Of a DNA stretch of 64,000 nucleotides, positions 28,465 through 40,517 are shown one piece after another. The translations under genes and the position numbers were made by a program. The notes beneath the pieces were generated by a model that was not told the origin of the DNA, made no database searches, and was given only the letters and a program-made list of their open reading frames with translations. Every line of letters starts with the position of its first letter. Positions within the stretch are counted from its first letter, which is position 1. This stretch comes from Marinitoga lauensis (GTDB lineage: Bacteria > Thermotogota > Thermotogae > Petrotogales > Petrotogaceae), in NCBI RefSeq assembly GCF_004135675.1, contig NZ_QHLX01000007.1:1-64000 (forward strand). The letters are read 5' to 3'.

Positions 28465-30146
28465 TTATAATATTACGGCTTCATGATATTCGCCATAAAC
28501 ATCTCTCAATACATCAGTAATTTCACCTAATGTAGCATAAGATTTTACAGCTTCTAATATATATGGCATAACATTTTCTTTATTTTCAGCAGCATTTCTC
28601 AATTTTAAAAGATTCTTTTTAACGAGTTCGTTGTTTCTTTCCTGCCTTAATTTTTTAATTTTTCTTTTTGTCTTTCTTCAACTTCTGGATCAACCTTTAA
28701 TATAGTAACACTTTTTTGTTCTTCCTCAACTGTAAATTTATTTAATCCTACAATTACTTGTTCTCCATTTTCAACTGCTAATTGTGATTCATAAGCAGAA
28801 TTTAATATTTCTTTTTGAATATATCCATCTTCGATAGCCTTAACCATTCCACCCATTTTTTCAATTTTCTCAATGTATTTTAAAGCTTTTTCTTCAATAT
28901 CTTTTGTTAGTGATTCGATTACGTAAGAACCAGCAAATGGATCTACTGTTTCAGTAACACCAGATTCATAAGCTATTATTTGTTGAGTTCTTAAAGCTAT
29001 AGTAGCAGAAAGTTCTGTAGGTAACCCTAATGCTTCATCATATGAATTAGTATGCAATGATTGCGTTCCACCTAATACAGCGGCTAAAGCTTGCATTGTA
29101 ACTCTAATAATGTTATTTAAAGGTTGTTGAGCGGTTAATGTGGAACCTGCGGTTTGTGTGTGGAATTTCAATCTTAAAGCAGCAGGATTTGTTACGTTAA
29201 ATTTGTTTTTCATCAATTTTGCCCATAATTTTCTTGCGGCTCTAAATTTTGCAATTTCTTCAATGAAGTTATTATGAGCATTAAAGAAGAAGGATAGATT
29301 CTTGCCAAATACATTTGGATCTAATCCAGCTTTTATAGCTGCTTCTACATATGCTAAACCATCAGCTAATGTAAATGCAACTTCCTGTGCAGAATTTGCA
29401 CCGGCTTCTCTAATATGATATCCACTTATACTGATTAAATTAAATTTAGGTAAGTATTTTGAACCATATTCAAAAATATCTACAATTATTTTCATTGAAG
29501 GTTCTGGTGGGAATACATAAGTGCCTCTTGCAATATATTCTTTTAAAATGTCATTTTGTATAGTACCTCTTAATTTTTCTTGAGAAACTCCTTGTTTTTC
29601 GGCTACTGCTATTAACATCGAAAGTAAAATAGAAGCAGTAGAATTAATTGTCATAGAAACGCTGACTTTATCTAAAGGAATACCATCAAACAATATTTCC
29701 ATATCTTTTAATGAATCTATAGCTACACCAACTTTCCCAACTTCTCCTTCAGACATAGAATGATCAGAATCATAACCAATTTGCGTTGGTAAATCAAATG
29801 CTACTGAAAGACCTGTTTGTCCTTGTTCTAAAAGATATTTATATCTTTTATTTGATTCTTCGGCAGTTGCGAAACCTGCGTATTGTCTCATGGTCCAGAA
29901 TCTTCCTCTATACATTGTTGGTTGAACACCACGTGTAAAAGGATATTCTCCAGGGAATCCAATATCTTCTAAATAATCTATATCTTTTATGTCTTCTGGA
30001 GTATATAATCTTTTTAATTCTTCATTATAAGTAGTTTTAAATTTTTCTTTTCTTTCAGGAAATCTTTCTAATGTCTTTTTTAATGTGCTTTCTTCCCACT
30101 GTTTTTTCTTTTCAGAAATTTTGTTTATATTTTCTTCTTTAAACAT
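28465..30146 (-). CDS. mcmA1: Methylmalonyl-CoA mutase, large catalytic subunit (one frame break)
   Basis: About 560 residues once the last 60 are joined by one base near 28660. It interconverts succinyl-CoA and (R)-methylmalonyl-CoA. Diagnostic segments are [24 protein letters not shown]-like text ([19 protein letters not shown]), [43 protein letters not shown] and [16 protein letters not shown]. As the first gene it leads an operon for the mutase, its chaperone, epimerase and the carboxyltransferase set. That pathway could link succinate and propionate and perhaps drive a sodium pump. The ATG is preceded by CTGGAGGTG. Confidence 0.95.
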
Positions 30147-30298
30147 AAAGCACCTCCAGATAATTTTTTGTATGAATATCCCATAATATATTTTACAATA
30201 TTTTTCTTTTTTTTGCTAATGAAAAAAACCACAATAAATCATAATTTCAACTAATAATTAAGGATTATCTTCAATATAATAAGAATAATAAATTGGCA

Positions 30299-30327
30299 TT
30301 GACAATAATTATATGTTATTATATTAT
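30299..30327 (+). promoter_or_regulatory. Strong sigma-70-type promoter for minC and downstream genes
   Basis: TTGACA and TATTAT separated by exactly 17 bp, 35 bases upstream of the minC start. It is the best consensus promoter I saw in the window. Confidence 0.8.
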
Positions 30328-30362
30328 ATAGATATTAATTGAAAATTACGGGAGGTTTTTGT

Positions 30363-30974
30363 ATGGCTTCGGAAAAGGAAATAGTGTATCCTAAATTTAT
30401 TGATGGAGACATCATTTTTTTCTTAGAAAAAAATGTTACACAAAAGCAACTTTTAGAAGAACTTTCTGAAAACCTGGAAAAATTGGGTAATTTTTTTTCA
30501 GAGGGGGACGGTTTTTATATTTTAGTGAAAAATCCAGAGATGTATTCTATAGTGCCAAAAGTTGGTAAATTAGCTAAAGAAAAGAAATTGTATTTATCTG
30601 GCGTATATTTTGAAGATTTACCAGAGATTAAGAAGAAGAAAAAGGAGTTTAGATTAAGTGGAACAAATATATATAGAAAACATGTGAGATCTGGACAAAT
30701 ATTAGATAATCCTGGTGATATAATTATATTTGGAAACGTTAATCAAGGAGCAGAGATTCGTGCTGGTGGAAGTGTAATTGTTTTTGGTAAAGTAAGAGGT
30801 ACAGTTAGAGTTGGAATGACACAACACAAAAATACATTTATTGTAGCTTCTGAAATGGATTCACCATTAGTAGAAATTTGTGGTATAGTATTAAACAATT
30901 ATGCATGGCCAAAAGGCCCTGTTTCGATACACTATGATAATGATCAAATAAATGTTGAACCTATAGAATTATAA
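30363..30974 (+). CDS. minC: Septum-site determining protein MinC
   Basis: About 203 residues. The C-terminal half carries the MinC beta-helix signature: HVRSGQILDNPGDIIIFGNV, NQGAEIRAGGSVIVFGKVRGT and VRVGMTQHKNTFIVASEM. MinC inhibits FtsZ assembly away from midcell, normally with MinD, which is not encoded nearby. ATG 30363 follows GGGAGG at the proper distance; the longer frame to 30339 would include that site. The next gene begins 13 bases later. Confidence 0.9.
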   Translation: MASEKEIVYPKFIDGDIIFFLEKNVTQKQLLEELSENLEKLGNFFSEGDGFYILVKNPEMYSIVPKVGKLAKEKKLYLSGVYFEDLPEIKKKKKEFRLSGTNIYRKHVRSGQILDNPGDIIIFGNVNQGAEIRAGGSVIVFGKVRGTVRVGMTQHKNTFIVASEMDSPLVEICGIVLNNYAWPKGPVSIHYDNDQINVEPIEL

Positions 30975-30987
30975 TGGAGGTTTAAAT

Positions 30988-32022
30988 ATGAAAAGTGTTG
31001 AAATTTTAAAGATTTTAAGTGATGCAAATGGTGTTTCAATGTATGAAAATGAAGTTAAAGAAAAAATTATAGAGTTATCAAAAAAAATTTCAGAAGAAAT
31101 CGAAATATTTGATGCTGGTAAAAGTTCTTTAGGAATAAAATATGGAAATGGTGAAAAAAAGATCGGATTATTTGCACATATGGATGAAATAGGATTGGTT
31201 ATTTCTAAGATAGTAGATGAGCAATTTGCTATGGTTCATACTATTGGTGGTGTAGATCCAAGAACATTAATATCAAAAAGGGTTAGGTTTTTTACTGAAA
31301 ATAGTGAGAAATTAGGATTAGTTGGAATGTTAGCGCCTCATTTACAAAAACAAGAACATAGAAATGCAGCACCAGATTTTGACAATTTATATGTAGATTT
31401 TTCGATAGATGGTGGAACAGAAGATATTGAAGTTGGAGACATTGGAGTTGTTGAGGTTAAAGCTGAGGAATTAAATGGAAAGGTTACAGGTAAAGCTATT
31501 GATGATAGAGCAGGTTGTGCTGTTCTTTTAAAGACATTAGAATATTTGAAAAAATTTAGAATAGAAGATAAAACAATCTATTTCTTATTTAATCAAGGTG
31601 AAGAAATAGGATTAAAGGGAGCTAAAAGAACAGGTTTTGAAGTAAATCCAGAAATTGGAATAATATTAGATGTAACCTTTGGAAGCGATACTCCTTCACA
31701 TTTTGAAAAAATCGAAATGAGTAAAGGACCTGCTATAGCATTAGGTCCTACGATGAATAATGAAGTTACAGAAAAGATTATTAAAACGGCGGAAAGATAT
31801 AATATAAAATATCAGCTCGAACCACTTCCGATGAGAAGTGGAACAGAAGCTGATATTGTTCAAATTGTAAAATCAGGAATAAAAACAATAGGAGTTTCTA
31901 TTCCTATTTTAAACATGCATTCTTCAGTAGAAGTTGTTGATCCTTCTGATATAGATGCAGCTGCAATGTTAATAGCTCATTTCATAGCAGATTATGGTAA
32001 AGAAGGTGAAGTGAATGAATGA
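30988..32022 (+). CDS. M42 family metallo-aminopeptidase, first of three
   Basis: A 344-residue di-zinc aminopeptidase of the FrvX/TET type (family M42). Visible motifs: FAHMDEIGL (metal His and Asp), GKAIDDRAGCAVLL (bridging Asp), FNQGEEIGLKGA (catalytic Glu pair), LDVTFG (Asp ligand) and an IPILNMHSSVEVVD segment near the C terminus (last His). TET peptidases form dodecamers that degrade peptides from the proteasome or the diet. Its stop overlaps the start of the second copy (ATGA-type), so the three genes are co-transcribed. Confidence 0.93.
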   Translation: MKSVEILKILSDANGVSMYENEVKEKIIELSKKISEEIEIFDAGKSSLGIKYGNGEKKIGLFAHMDEIGLVISKIVDEQFAMVHTIGGVDPRTLISKRVRFFTENSEKLGLVGMLAPHLQKQEHRNAAPDFDNLYVDFSIDGGTEDIEVGDIGVVEVKAEELNGKVTGKAIDDRAGCAVLLKTLEYLKKFRIEDKTIYFLFNQGEEIGLKGAKRTGFEVNPEIGIILDVTFGSDTPSHFEKIEMSKGPAIALGPTMNNEVTEKIIKTAERYNIKYQLEPLPMRSGTEADIVQIVKSGIKTIGVSIPILNMHSSVEVVDPSDIDAAAMLIAHFIADYGKEGEVNE

Positions 32023-33043
32023 TTTAATGAGATATTTGCCGGAATTAACAGAATTACCCGGTATATCAGGTAGGGAAGATAAGATTAGAGAATATATATT
32101 AGAGAAAATAAAGGATAAGGTGGATGAATACCACGTTGATGTAATGGGAAATCTCATTACAAAAATAAAGGGTAAAGATTCATCTAAAAAGGTAATGCTA
32201 TTAGCTCATATGGATGAAGTAGGATTTATGGTAACTAAGATAAATGATGATGGAACATTTCATATCTCTCCAGTCGGAGGAGTAGACCCACGTGTTGTAT
32301 TTTCACAAAGGTTAAGAGTTAATGGAGAAATCTTATCTATAGTTCAAATTAAACCAATCCATCTTCTAAGCGCAGAAGAAAGAAAATCGAAGCCTGGTTA
32401 TAATAGTTTTAAAATATATACAGGATTTTCAAAAGATGAGTTAAAGAAAAAAGTAAAGATAGGGATATGGTAACTTTTGATACAAAATTTTATATAAAAG
32501 GCAATAGAGCAGTAGCAAAAGCTTTTGATGATAGAGCGGGATGTTCATGGATGATGAATTTGATAGATAAAATATCAGAAGGTAATAAGCCGGAGTATGA
32601 TACATATTTTGCTTTTGTTGTTCAGGAAGAAGTAGGATTAAGAGGTAGTGGAGTTGCTGCTTATCAGATAAACCCGATGTAGCTTTAGTTTTAGAAGGTA
32701 CAACAGCAGGAGATTATCCACTATTAGATAAAGATAAATGGGCAACGCATTTAGGTAACGGTCCTGCTACGTTTTTTATGCATTCAGGAGTGGTATTATC
32801 AAAAGAAATCTTTGATAAAATTGTGAGTGTTGCAAAAGAGAATAATATTAAACTGCAATTTAAAATGAGAACAGCAGGGGTACAGATGCTAGAAGACTGG
32901 CTACAACATTAGATGGTATACCTTCAGGAATTTTAGCTGTTCCGTCAAGATATATTCATTCACCAAATACTATTATAGATATTAATGATTATATAAATGG
33001 TTATAAATTATTGGAATTATTAGTAATTGAAGGAGGATTTTAA
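32015..33043 (+). CDS. M42 family metallo-aminopeptidase, second of three (three frame breaks)
   Basis: Four segments join by adding a G near 32462, a C near 32673 and a G near 32878, all in G/C runs, giving about 343 residues. M42 landmarks are LAHMDEVGFMV, KAFDDRAGCSWM, VVQEEVGLRGSG, a VLEGTTAGD segment, and RYIHSPN for the last His. A Glu replaces the expected Asp in the LEGTTAGD motif; Glu also occurs in some family members. It lies between two paralogues and overlaps the first by 8 bases. Confidence 0.9.
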
Positions 33044-33047
33044 AATA

Positions 33048-34046
33048 ATGAAAGATTTAATAAAAAAATTGACTGAGGCCAAATCTCCAAGCGGTAGGGA
33101 AAAAGAAATAAGGGATATTATAATAGATGAAATTAAAGATTATGTTGATGAATATAAGATTGATAAGTTAGGTAATTTAATAGCTATAAAAAAAGGTGAA
33201 AGTGAAAAAACAATATTGTTTGATGCTCATATGGACGAAATAGGATTGGTGGTTACACATATTACCAATAATGGATTTTTAAGAGTGGAACCAGTAGGTG
33301 GAGTTAATCCAAGAGTTTTAATAGGCGCGAAAGTACAATTTAATGGGCATGTAGGAGTTGTTGGTTTTGAAGGAGAAACAATGGAAGAATATTCAAAAAA
33401 TATGAATAATATCAATTTTGATATATTATTTGTCGATATTGGGGTTAATTCAAAAGAAGAAGCGGAAAGAATAGCTCCAATTGGGACATTTGGAACTTAT
33501 TATGCATATTTTAATGATTTAGGAGATAAAGTTGTTTCAAAAGCTTTAGATGATAGAATTGGTTGTGCTATTATGATAGAAGCTATAAAAAAGATTGATA
33601 AACCTAAAAATAATCTAATATTTGCATTTACAGTTCAAGAAGAAGTAGGATTAATAGGAGCTTCTGTAGCAGGTTATAATTATGATATTGATATGGCTAT
33701 TGCTCTTGATGTTACTGCAGCTGCCGATACTCCAAAAGCATTTAAAAGAATGGCAATGAAATTAAATGAAGGGCCTTGCATAAAAATAAAAGATGGATAT
33801 ACTGTAAGTGATAAATTTGTTGTAGACACATTAAAAGATGTTGCAAAAGAAAATAATATAAAATATCAAATGGAAGTATTGTTGTTTGGAGGAACAAATG
33901 CAGGAGGTTATCAGATAACAAAATCAGGAATACCTTCTGGAACTATTTCTATTCCTACAAGATATATACATACTCCTCATGAAATGGTTTCAATGTTTGA
34001 TGTTGAAGAAACCATTAAGTTAGTTGTAGCTTTAGCAAATAAATAA
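33048..34046 (+). CDS. M42 family metallo-aminopeptidase, third of three
   Basis: About 332 residues and intact. It shows FDAHMDEIGLVV, KALDDRIGCAIM, TVQEEVGLIGA, LDVTAAADTP and RYIHTPHEMV, the full M42 metal and catalytic set. ATG 33048 is taken because AAGGAGGAT (33030-33038) precedes it; the frame from 33027 would span that site. Three tandem M42 paralogues also occur in Thermotoga maritima (TM1048-TM1050, from memory), suggesting differing cleavage preferences within one degradation system. Confidence 0.94.
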   Translation: MKDLIKKLTEAKSPSGREKEIRDIIIDEIKDYVDEYKIDKLGNLIAIKKGESEKTILFDAHMDEIGLVVTHITNNGFLRVEPVGGVNPRVLIGAKVQFNGHVGVVGFEGETMEEYSKNMNNINFDILFVDIGVNSKEEAERIAPIGTFGTYYAYFNDLGDKVVSKALDDRIGCAIMIEAIKKIDKPKNNLIFAFTVQEEVGLIGASVAGYNYDIDMAIALDVTAAADTPKAFKRMAMKLNEGPCIKIKDGYTVSDKFVVDTLKDVAKENNIKYQMEVLLFGGTNAGGYQITKSGIPSGTISIPTRYIHTPHEMVSMFDVEETIKLVVALANK

Positions 34047-34058
34047 TATGGTGATTAA

Positions 34059-35748
34059 ATGAAAAAACATGAGTTTTTTAAAGACTTTTTTGTTTTTAGT
34101 TTGATAATATTTATTTCTTTATATATTTTTTTATTTTATATGAATACAAGATATTTGGAAAGAACGGTTGAAGAAATAGTAAACCGTTCTTCTATTTCTG
34201 TTGTAAATGCTATTAATGAATATAATAAAAAGTATGAAAATCTTTCTAAAGATTTTAGTAATGATATAAGAATTAGTTCGTATACAAAGTCTTTGGTTTA
34301 TTTTTCATCTAATTTTGATGATTCGAGATTACATATGTATGAAGCTACGTATAAACGTTTGAACGAATATATTAAAGAAAAAATGGGAATATTAACCTTC
34401 AATGGAAAGGTGATTATTACAGATTTTGATAAAAATATATTATATCCTCAAAAGGTTAATCTTTTAGATTATAATATATTTGAGACAAATTTGATAGGCC
34501 TTGAAAATAGTAAAGGGCTGATTAAATATTCTCCAATGTTTTCCTTTAATGGAAAAACATTTTTTTATCTTTCTACATTTATTTTTGATGTAAATCAAAT
34601 TCCTGTTGGTTATTTATCTTTTGAAGTGAATGTTAATTTTGATTGGTTGAGTCAATTTTCAGTGAATGAGATGAGCTTTTATATAGTGGATAATAAAACA
34701 AAACTTATTTGGCCAGGACTTTCTTTACCATATTTTATTTATTCAAAATTATTTTTGTCTAAGGAAGAAAATAGAAGGTTTAATTTTAATGGAAAAGTGT
34801 ATGATATTAAAAAAACAGACTTTGGTAATAGCATTTTTCTTTTATCTGTTTTTGAAAATAGAAATTTATATATTTATTCAATAATGTATTTTATGTTGAT
34901 TACAGTTTTTTTTGTCAGCATAATAGTTGTGTGGATAAAAAAATATTTTCAACACGAGAGCAATATTTCAATGAGGCTATCTAATATTGCAGAAGACTTA
35001 GGAATAGAAAATGAAGAGTTAATTATTGATAGTATAAGAAATATTAAGCATATCAGGAAAGTTCTTTTTCAGGAAGTGTCAACTTTTGAAGAATTTGAAA
35101 ATAAAATATTAGATGCAATCAGGATTTATGACGATATAATATATATTTCTTTTTATAGGAAAAGATCAAATAACATAGATTATACATCATATGAAATATA
35201 TAGCTCTGAAAATTATAATATATCAGATGGGACAATAGAAATATTAAAAAGTACAAAAAATTTTTATGAATATTCTTTTGAAAAAAGAATATTTGACCTG
35301 GATGGTTTTTTAATAATTAAAAATAATAAATTTGGAAATATTGAAAAATCCATAATTTTTGATGGAGTATTATTTTTATTAAAAGAACTTTATATAAAGA
35401 AAAACAAAGTATATAATGGTGAGAATTTAAAAAAATTTTATTTTGAGAAAAGTTTTAAAACTATTTTAATTGCTAAATTTGATGAAAAAATAATTAATTT
35501 GAAATCAATAGACATATTTAGAAGTTATATATTTAAAATTCAGAATAATTTAATTTTTTAAATACATTTGGTTCTGATTTTAATAATGAAATAATAGATT
35601 ATATAGATATTATTTGTGAGTTCGAAGGAGTAAATGCTAAATTTATTAGTTTCAGGATTCCAAAATATGAGGCTAAAAAAAGAAGTTATTTAAAGAAATA
35701 GAAAAAATCTTAAAAACACCATGGGAAAAAATTGAAAGTTCATATTAA
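34059..35748 (+). CDS. Membrane sensor-like protein (two frame breaks)
   Basis: About 563 residues after adding one base near 35558 and one near 35690. Two membrane helices (residues about 10-30 and 275-297) enclose an extracytoplasmic domain of about 240 residues ending VGYLSFEVNVNF, reminiscent of Cache ligand-sensing domains. The cytoplasmic part (about 265 residues) shows no histidine-kinase, GGDEF, EAL, HD or MCP motif I can recognise; a degenerate output domain is possible. It starts 12 bases after the third M42 gene, so it may be co-expressed with the peptidases and sense peptides, which is inference only. Confidence 0.6.
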
Positions 35749-35775
35749 AAAATAGCCTTTAAAAGGGCTATTTTG
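35748..35775. terminator. Bidirectional terminator between sensor gene and eno
   Basis: AAAATAGCC and GGCTATTTT form the stem with A/T runs on both sides. It lies between converging stops at 35748 and 35776. Confidence 0.8.
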
Positions 35776-37781
<2,006 letters not shown>

Positions 37782-37800
37782 GTTTTCTCCCCTTTTCCTT

Positions 37801-37827
37801 AAAAAAAGGGTGGACAAAAACCACCCC
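37801..37827 (-). terminator. Terminator between tsf and pyrH
   Basis: On the minus strand GGGTGG and CCACCC form a stem with a 7-base loop, followed by seven T. It lies 5 bases past the tsf stop and 20 bases before the pyrH start, so it probably attenuates read-through into pyrH-eno. Confidence 0.8.
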
Positions 37828-37831
37828 TGTA

Positions 37832-38431
37832 TTATTCTCCGATTTCAAATCTTGCAAATCTTGAAACTTGAATATTTTCCCCAATTTTTGCAATAGCTGC
37901 AGTAATAAGATCTTTTATTTTTTGACCTTTTTGTTCTGCAAATACAAATTCCTGTTCTAATAAACAATTATCTTCAAAGAATTTGTTTATTTTGTTTTCT
38001 ACAATTTTTTCAATAATATGTTCAGGTTTTCCTGATTCTTTCATTTCTTCCATATAAATTTCCTTTTCTTTAGCAATAATTTCTTCGGGAACATCTTCTC
38101 TTTTTAACCATTTTGGTCTCATTGAAGCGATTTGTAAAGAAATTTGTTTAGCTAATTCATGGAATTCTTCTGTTCTTGCAACAAAATCTGTTTCACAATT
38201 TAATTCTAGTAAAACACCAATTTTTTCATTGTGATGAATGTATGAATAAATAATTCCTTCGCCAGTGCTTCTGCTAGCTTTTTTTGCAGCTTTTGCTGCA
38301 CCTTTTATTCTTAAAATTTCAACAGCTTTATCAAAGTCGCCATCAGCTTCTACTAAAGCATTTTTACAATCCATCATACCTGCACCAGTTGCATCTCTTA
38401 ATTTTTTTACGTCAGCAGCAGTTATAGCCAT
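37832..38431 (-). CDS. tsf: Elongation factor Ts
   Basis: A 199-residue nucleotide-exchange factor for EF-Tu. It opens with the UBA-like domain ([20 protein letters not shown]) and [12 protein letters not shown], then the core [13 protein letters not shown]. The length is shorter than E. coli Ts (283) but typical of Thermotogota and other groups lacking the second core subdomain. rpsB, its usual upstream partner, is 24 kb away on the other strand. Confidence 0.96.
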   Translation of the reverse strand: MAITAADVKKLRDATGAGMMDCKNALVEADGDFDKAVEILRIKGAAKAAKKASRSTGEGIIYSYIHHNEKIGVLLELNCETDFVARTEEFHELAKQISLQIASMRPKWLKREDVPEEIIAKEKEIYMEEMKESGKPEHIIEKIVENKINKFFEDNCLLEQEFVFAEQKGQKIKDLITAAIAKIGENIQVSRFARFEIGE

Positions 38432-38494
38432 TTCAATTCCCTCCTAATATTTTCTTAAAATTCACAAGAATTTTAACATAATAACTTTTCTTTT

Positions 38495-38983
38495 TTAAAC
38501 ATTGTTATTACTAATTTTTTTAATTATAGCATTTTCTACATTTTTAGGTACCCATTGTGAAATATTACCACCGAATTTAGCAACTTCCTTTACAATTGTA
38601 GAAGATATAAAAGAAAATTCTGTATCTGTCATTAAAAATAATATTTCTACATTTTCATTTAAAGATCTATTGGCGTTTGCAAGTTGTAATTCATATTCAA
38701 AATCAGAAACAGCCCTTAATCCTCTAATAATAACATTAATGCCTTTTTCTTTGGCATAATCTACTAATAGCCCGTTGAAACTTTCAACTTTAATATTTGG
38801 GAAATTCTTTAAAGACTCTTTTGTAATTTCAATCCTTTCATCAATAGAAAAAAAGTATTTTTTATTTATATTATTTAATACCACAACATAAAGTTCATCA
38901 AATATTTTGGTAGCTCTTTTTATTATATTAAGATGACCAAACGTTATAGGATCAAAACTACCGGGATATATGGCTTTTGACAT
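38495..38983 (-). CDS. coaD: Phosphopantetheine adenylyltransferase
   Basis: About 162 residues; catalyses the penultimate step of coenzyme A synthesis. It contains [18 protein letters not shown] (the T/HxGH nucleotidyltransferase motif) , [21 protein letters not shown] and [17 protein letters not shown]. The start [10 protein letters not shown] at 38983 has CTGGAGG upstream. It begins immediately after the mnmA stop, so the two are coupled. The longer frame to 39019 overlaps mnmA. Confidence 0.96.
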   Translation of the reverse strand: MSKAIYPGSFDPITFGHLNIIKRATKIFDELYVVVLNNINKKYFFSIDERIEITKESLKNFPNIKVESFNGLLVDYAKEKGINVIIRGLRAVSDFEYELQLANANRSLNENVEILFLMTDTEFSFISSTIVKEVAKFGGNISQWVPKNVENAIIKKISNNNV

Positions 38984-38984
38984 A

Positions 38985-40075
38985 TTATACCTCCAGATAT
39001 TTTTCGATTTTTCCTGCACCTAATATAACGCCTTCATTATCATAAACAACAGCAAATTGACCGGGTGTAACTGCAAAAATTGGTTCTTTAAATATAACTT
39101 TTATTTTATTTTCATCTATTTTTTCAATAAAGGCGTCTTTTTCCTCATTTCTTTTTCGTATTCTGCATCTTGCCTCAATTTTTTCAAAATCCACTAAAAA
39201 GTTAAAATCTGTTGCAATTAAACCTTTAAAATATACTTTATTTGTTGGTGCAACGATGATTTGATTTTTTTCAGGGATTATTTTATATACATGCATTTTT
39301 ATATTTGGATTTTTAAAATATTTAATACCTGTTCTTTGTCCTATGGTGTAATTGATATAACCAGTGTGTTCACCAATAACATTACCTTCTAAATCTAATA
39401 CTTCCCCGTTAGATATATTAATATTATTGTCTTTTAAAAAACGTCTATAATCATTATCAGGAATAAAGCACAACTCTTGACTATCTACTTTCTTGGCTAT
39501 ATTTAAATCCAATTTTTCCGCGATTTTTCTTATTTCTTCTTTTGTATAATTTCCATTGGGAAATAATATTTTAGATATATATTTTTTATCAATATAAGCT
39601 AAAAAATATGATTGGTCTTTGGAATTATCAATACCTTTTTTTATAACATCTGTATTATATTTTTCCGAATATTCTCTTATAGCATAATGACCAGAGGCAA
39701 CAAAATCAGCATTAAATTCCTTGAGTAACTCCACTGCAAGTCCAAATTTGAAATATTTATTACATAACATACAGGGATTTGGTGTATAACCTTTTTTATA
39801 TTCATTGATAAAATAATCAATTATTTTATTTTTAAATTTTTCATATATTTTTATAACTTTTAATTCAAAACCGAGTTTATTGGCGATTCTTAAAGCATCA
39901 TATGTATCAGAAGGACTACAGCAAATTTTTTTCTTTTCAGGTATTTTTAAAAAAACTTCGTCAGGAATAGTTTTAAAATGTACTCCTATAATCTCGTATC
40001 CCATCTCTTTAGCTAAATAAGCAGCAACTGAACTGTCAACTCCCCGCTCATTAGCATTATTAATTTTTTCTTCAA
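38985..40075 (-). CDS. mnmA: tRNA-specific 2-thiouridylase MnmA (one frame break at the N terminus)
   Basis: Inserts sulfur at C2 of the wobble uridine in Lys, Glu and Gln tRNAs. The core is plain: [17 protein letters not shown], the first catalytic Cys in [29 protein letters not shown], the second Cys in [10 protein letters not shown], and YTIGQR. As given, the frame runs into the upstream Rrf2 gene and the ATP-binding motif is spoiled (NERGVDSS). Adding one G at the GGGG run near 40045 restores LMSGGVDSS and gives a start at TTG 40075 after GGGAGG. Confidence 0.93.
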
Positions 40076-40513
40076 CAGTATTTCCTCCCATTAATTCCAA
40101 TTTTTCTCCTAATTTCACTAATTCAGCAAGCGTTATTTTAGAAAGTTCCTGCATTAAAATAGTGTTTACCTTTTTCCATATATATCCAACAGCACATTCT
40201 GAACCTAATGTTTCACATTTTCCAGTAACAACACATTCATATGATTGAAAAGGCTTATCAAGTATATAAATAATTTCACTTAGTTTTAAATTTTCAGGTT
40301 TTTTGCTTAGAGCATAACCACCATATCTTCCTCTTACAGAATCAACTATTCCGTATTCCCTTAATTCGCTAAAAATCTTTTCTAAAAAATCCTTAGGTAT
40401 TTTTTGTTTTGAAGACAATTCATTTATAGAAACTCTTTCAACACCATTTTTATGAAGAATCGCAAGTTCATATAGAGCCCTCAGAGCGTAACTACTTTTA
40501 ACAGTTAATCCAT
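40036..40513 (-). CDS. Rrf2-family (IscR-like) Fe-S transcriptional regulator (one frame break)
   Basis: About 159 residues. The N terminus, after adding one G next to the ATG at 40513, reads LTVKSSYALRALYELAILHK, a standard Rrf2 winged helix, followed by IPKDFLEKIFSELREYGIV and VRGRYGGYAL (wing). Three Cys in CVVTGKCETLGSEC resemble the IscR [2Fe-2S] ligands. It overlaps the start of mnmA and probably controls genes for iron-sulfur or sulfur metabolism; the mnmA linkage fits this. ATG 40513 follows AGGAGGT. The end assumes the mnmA frame correction. Confidence 0.88.
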
Positions 40514-40517
40514 AATT

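Noticed and set aside
38985-40418. A regulator-thiouridylase fusion
   Set aside because: The ATP-binding motif is spoiled exactly at the junction and is restored by one G, which also separates the genes.
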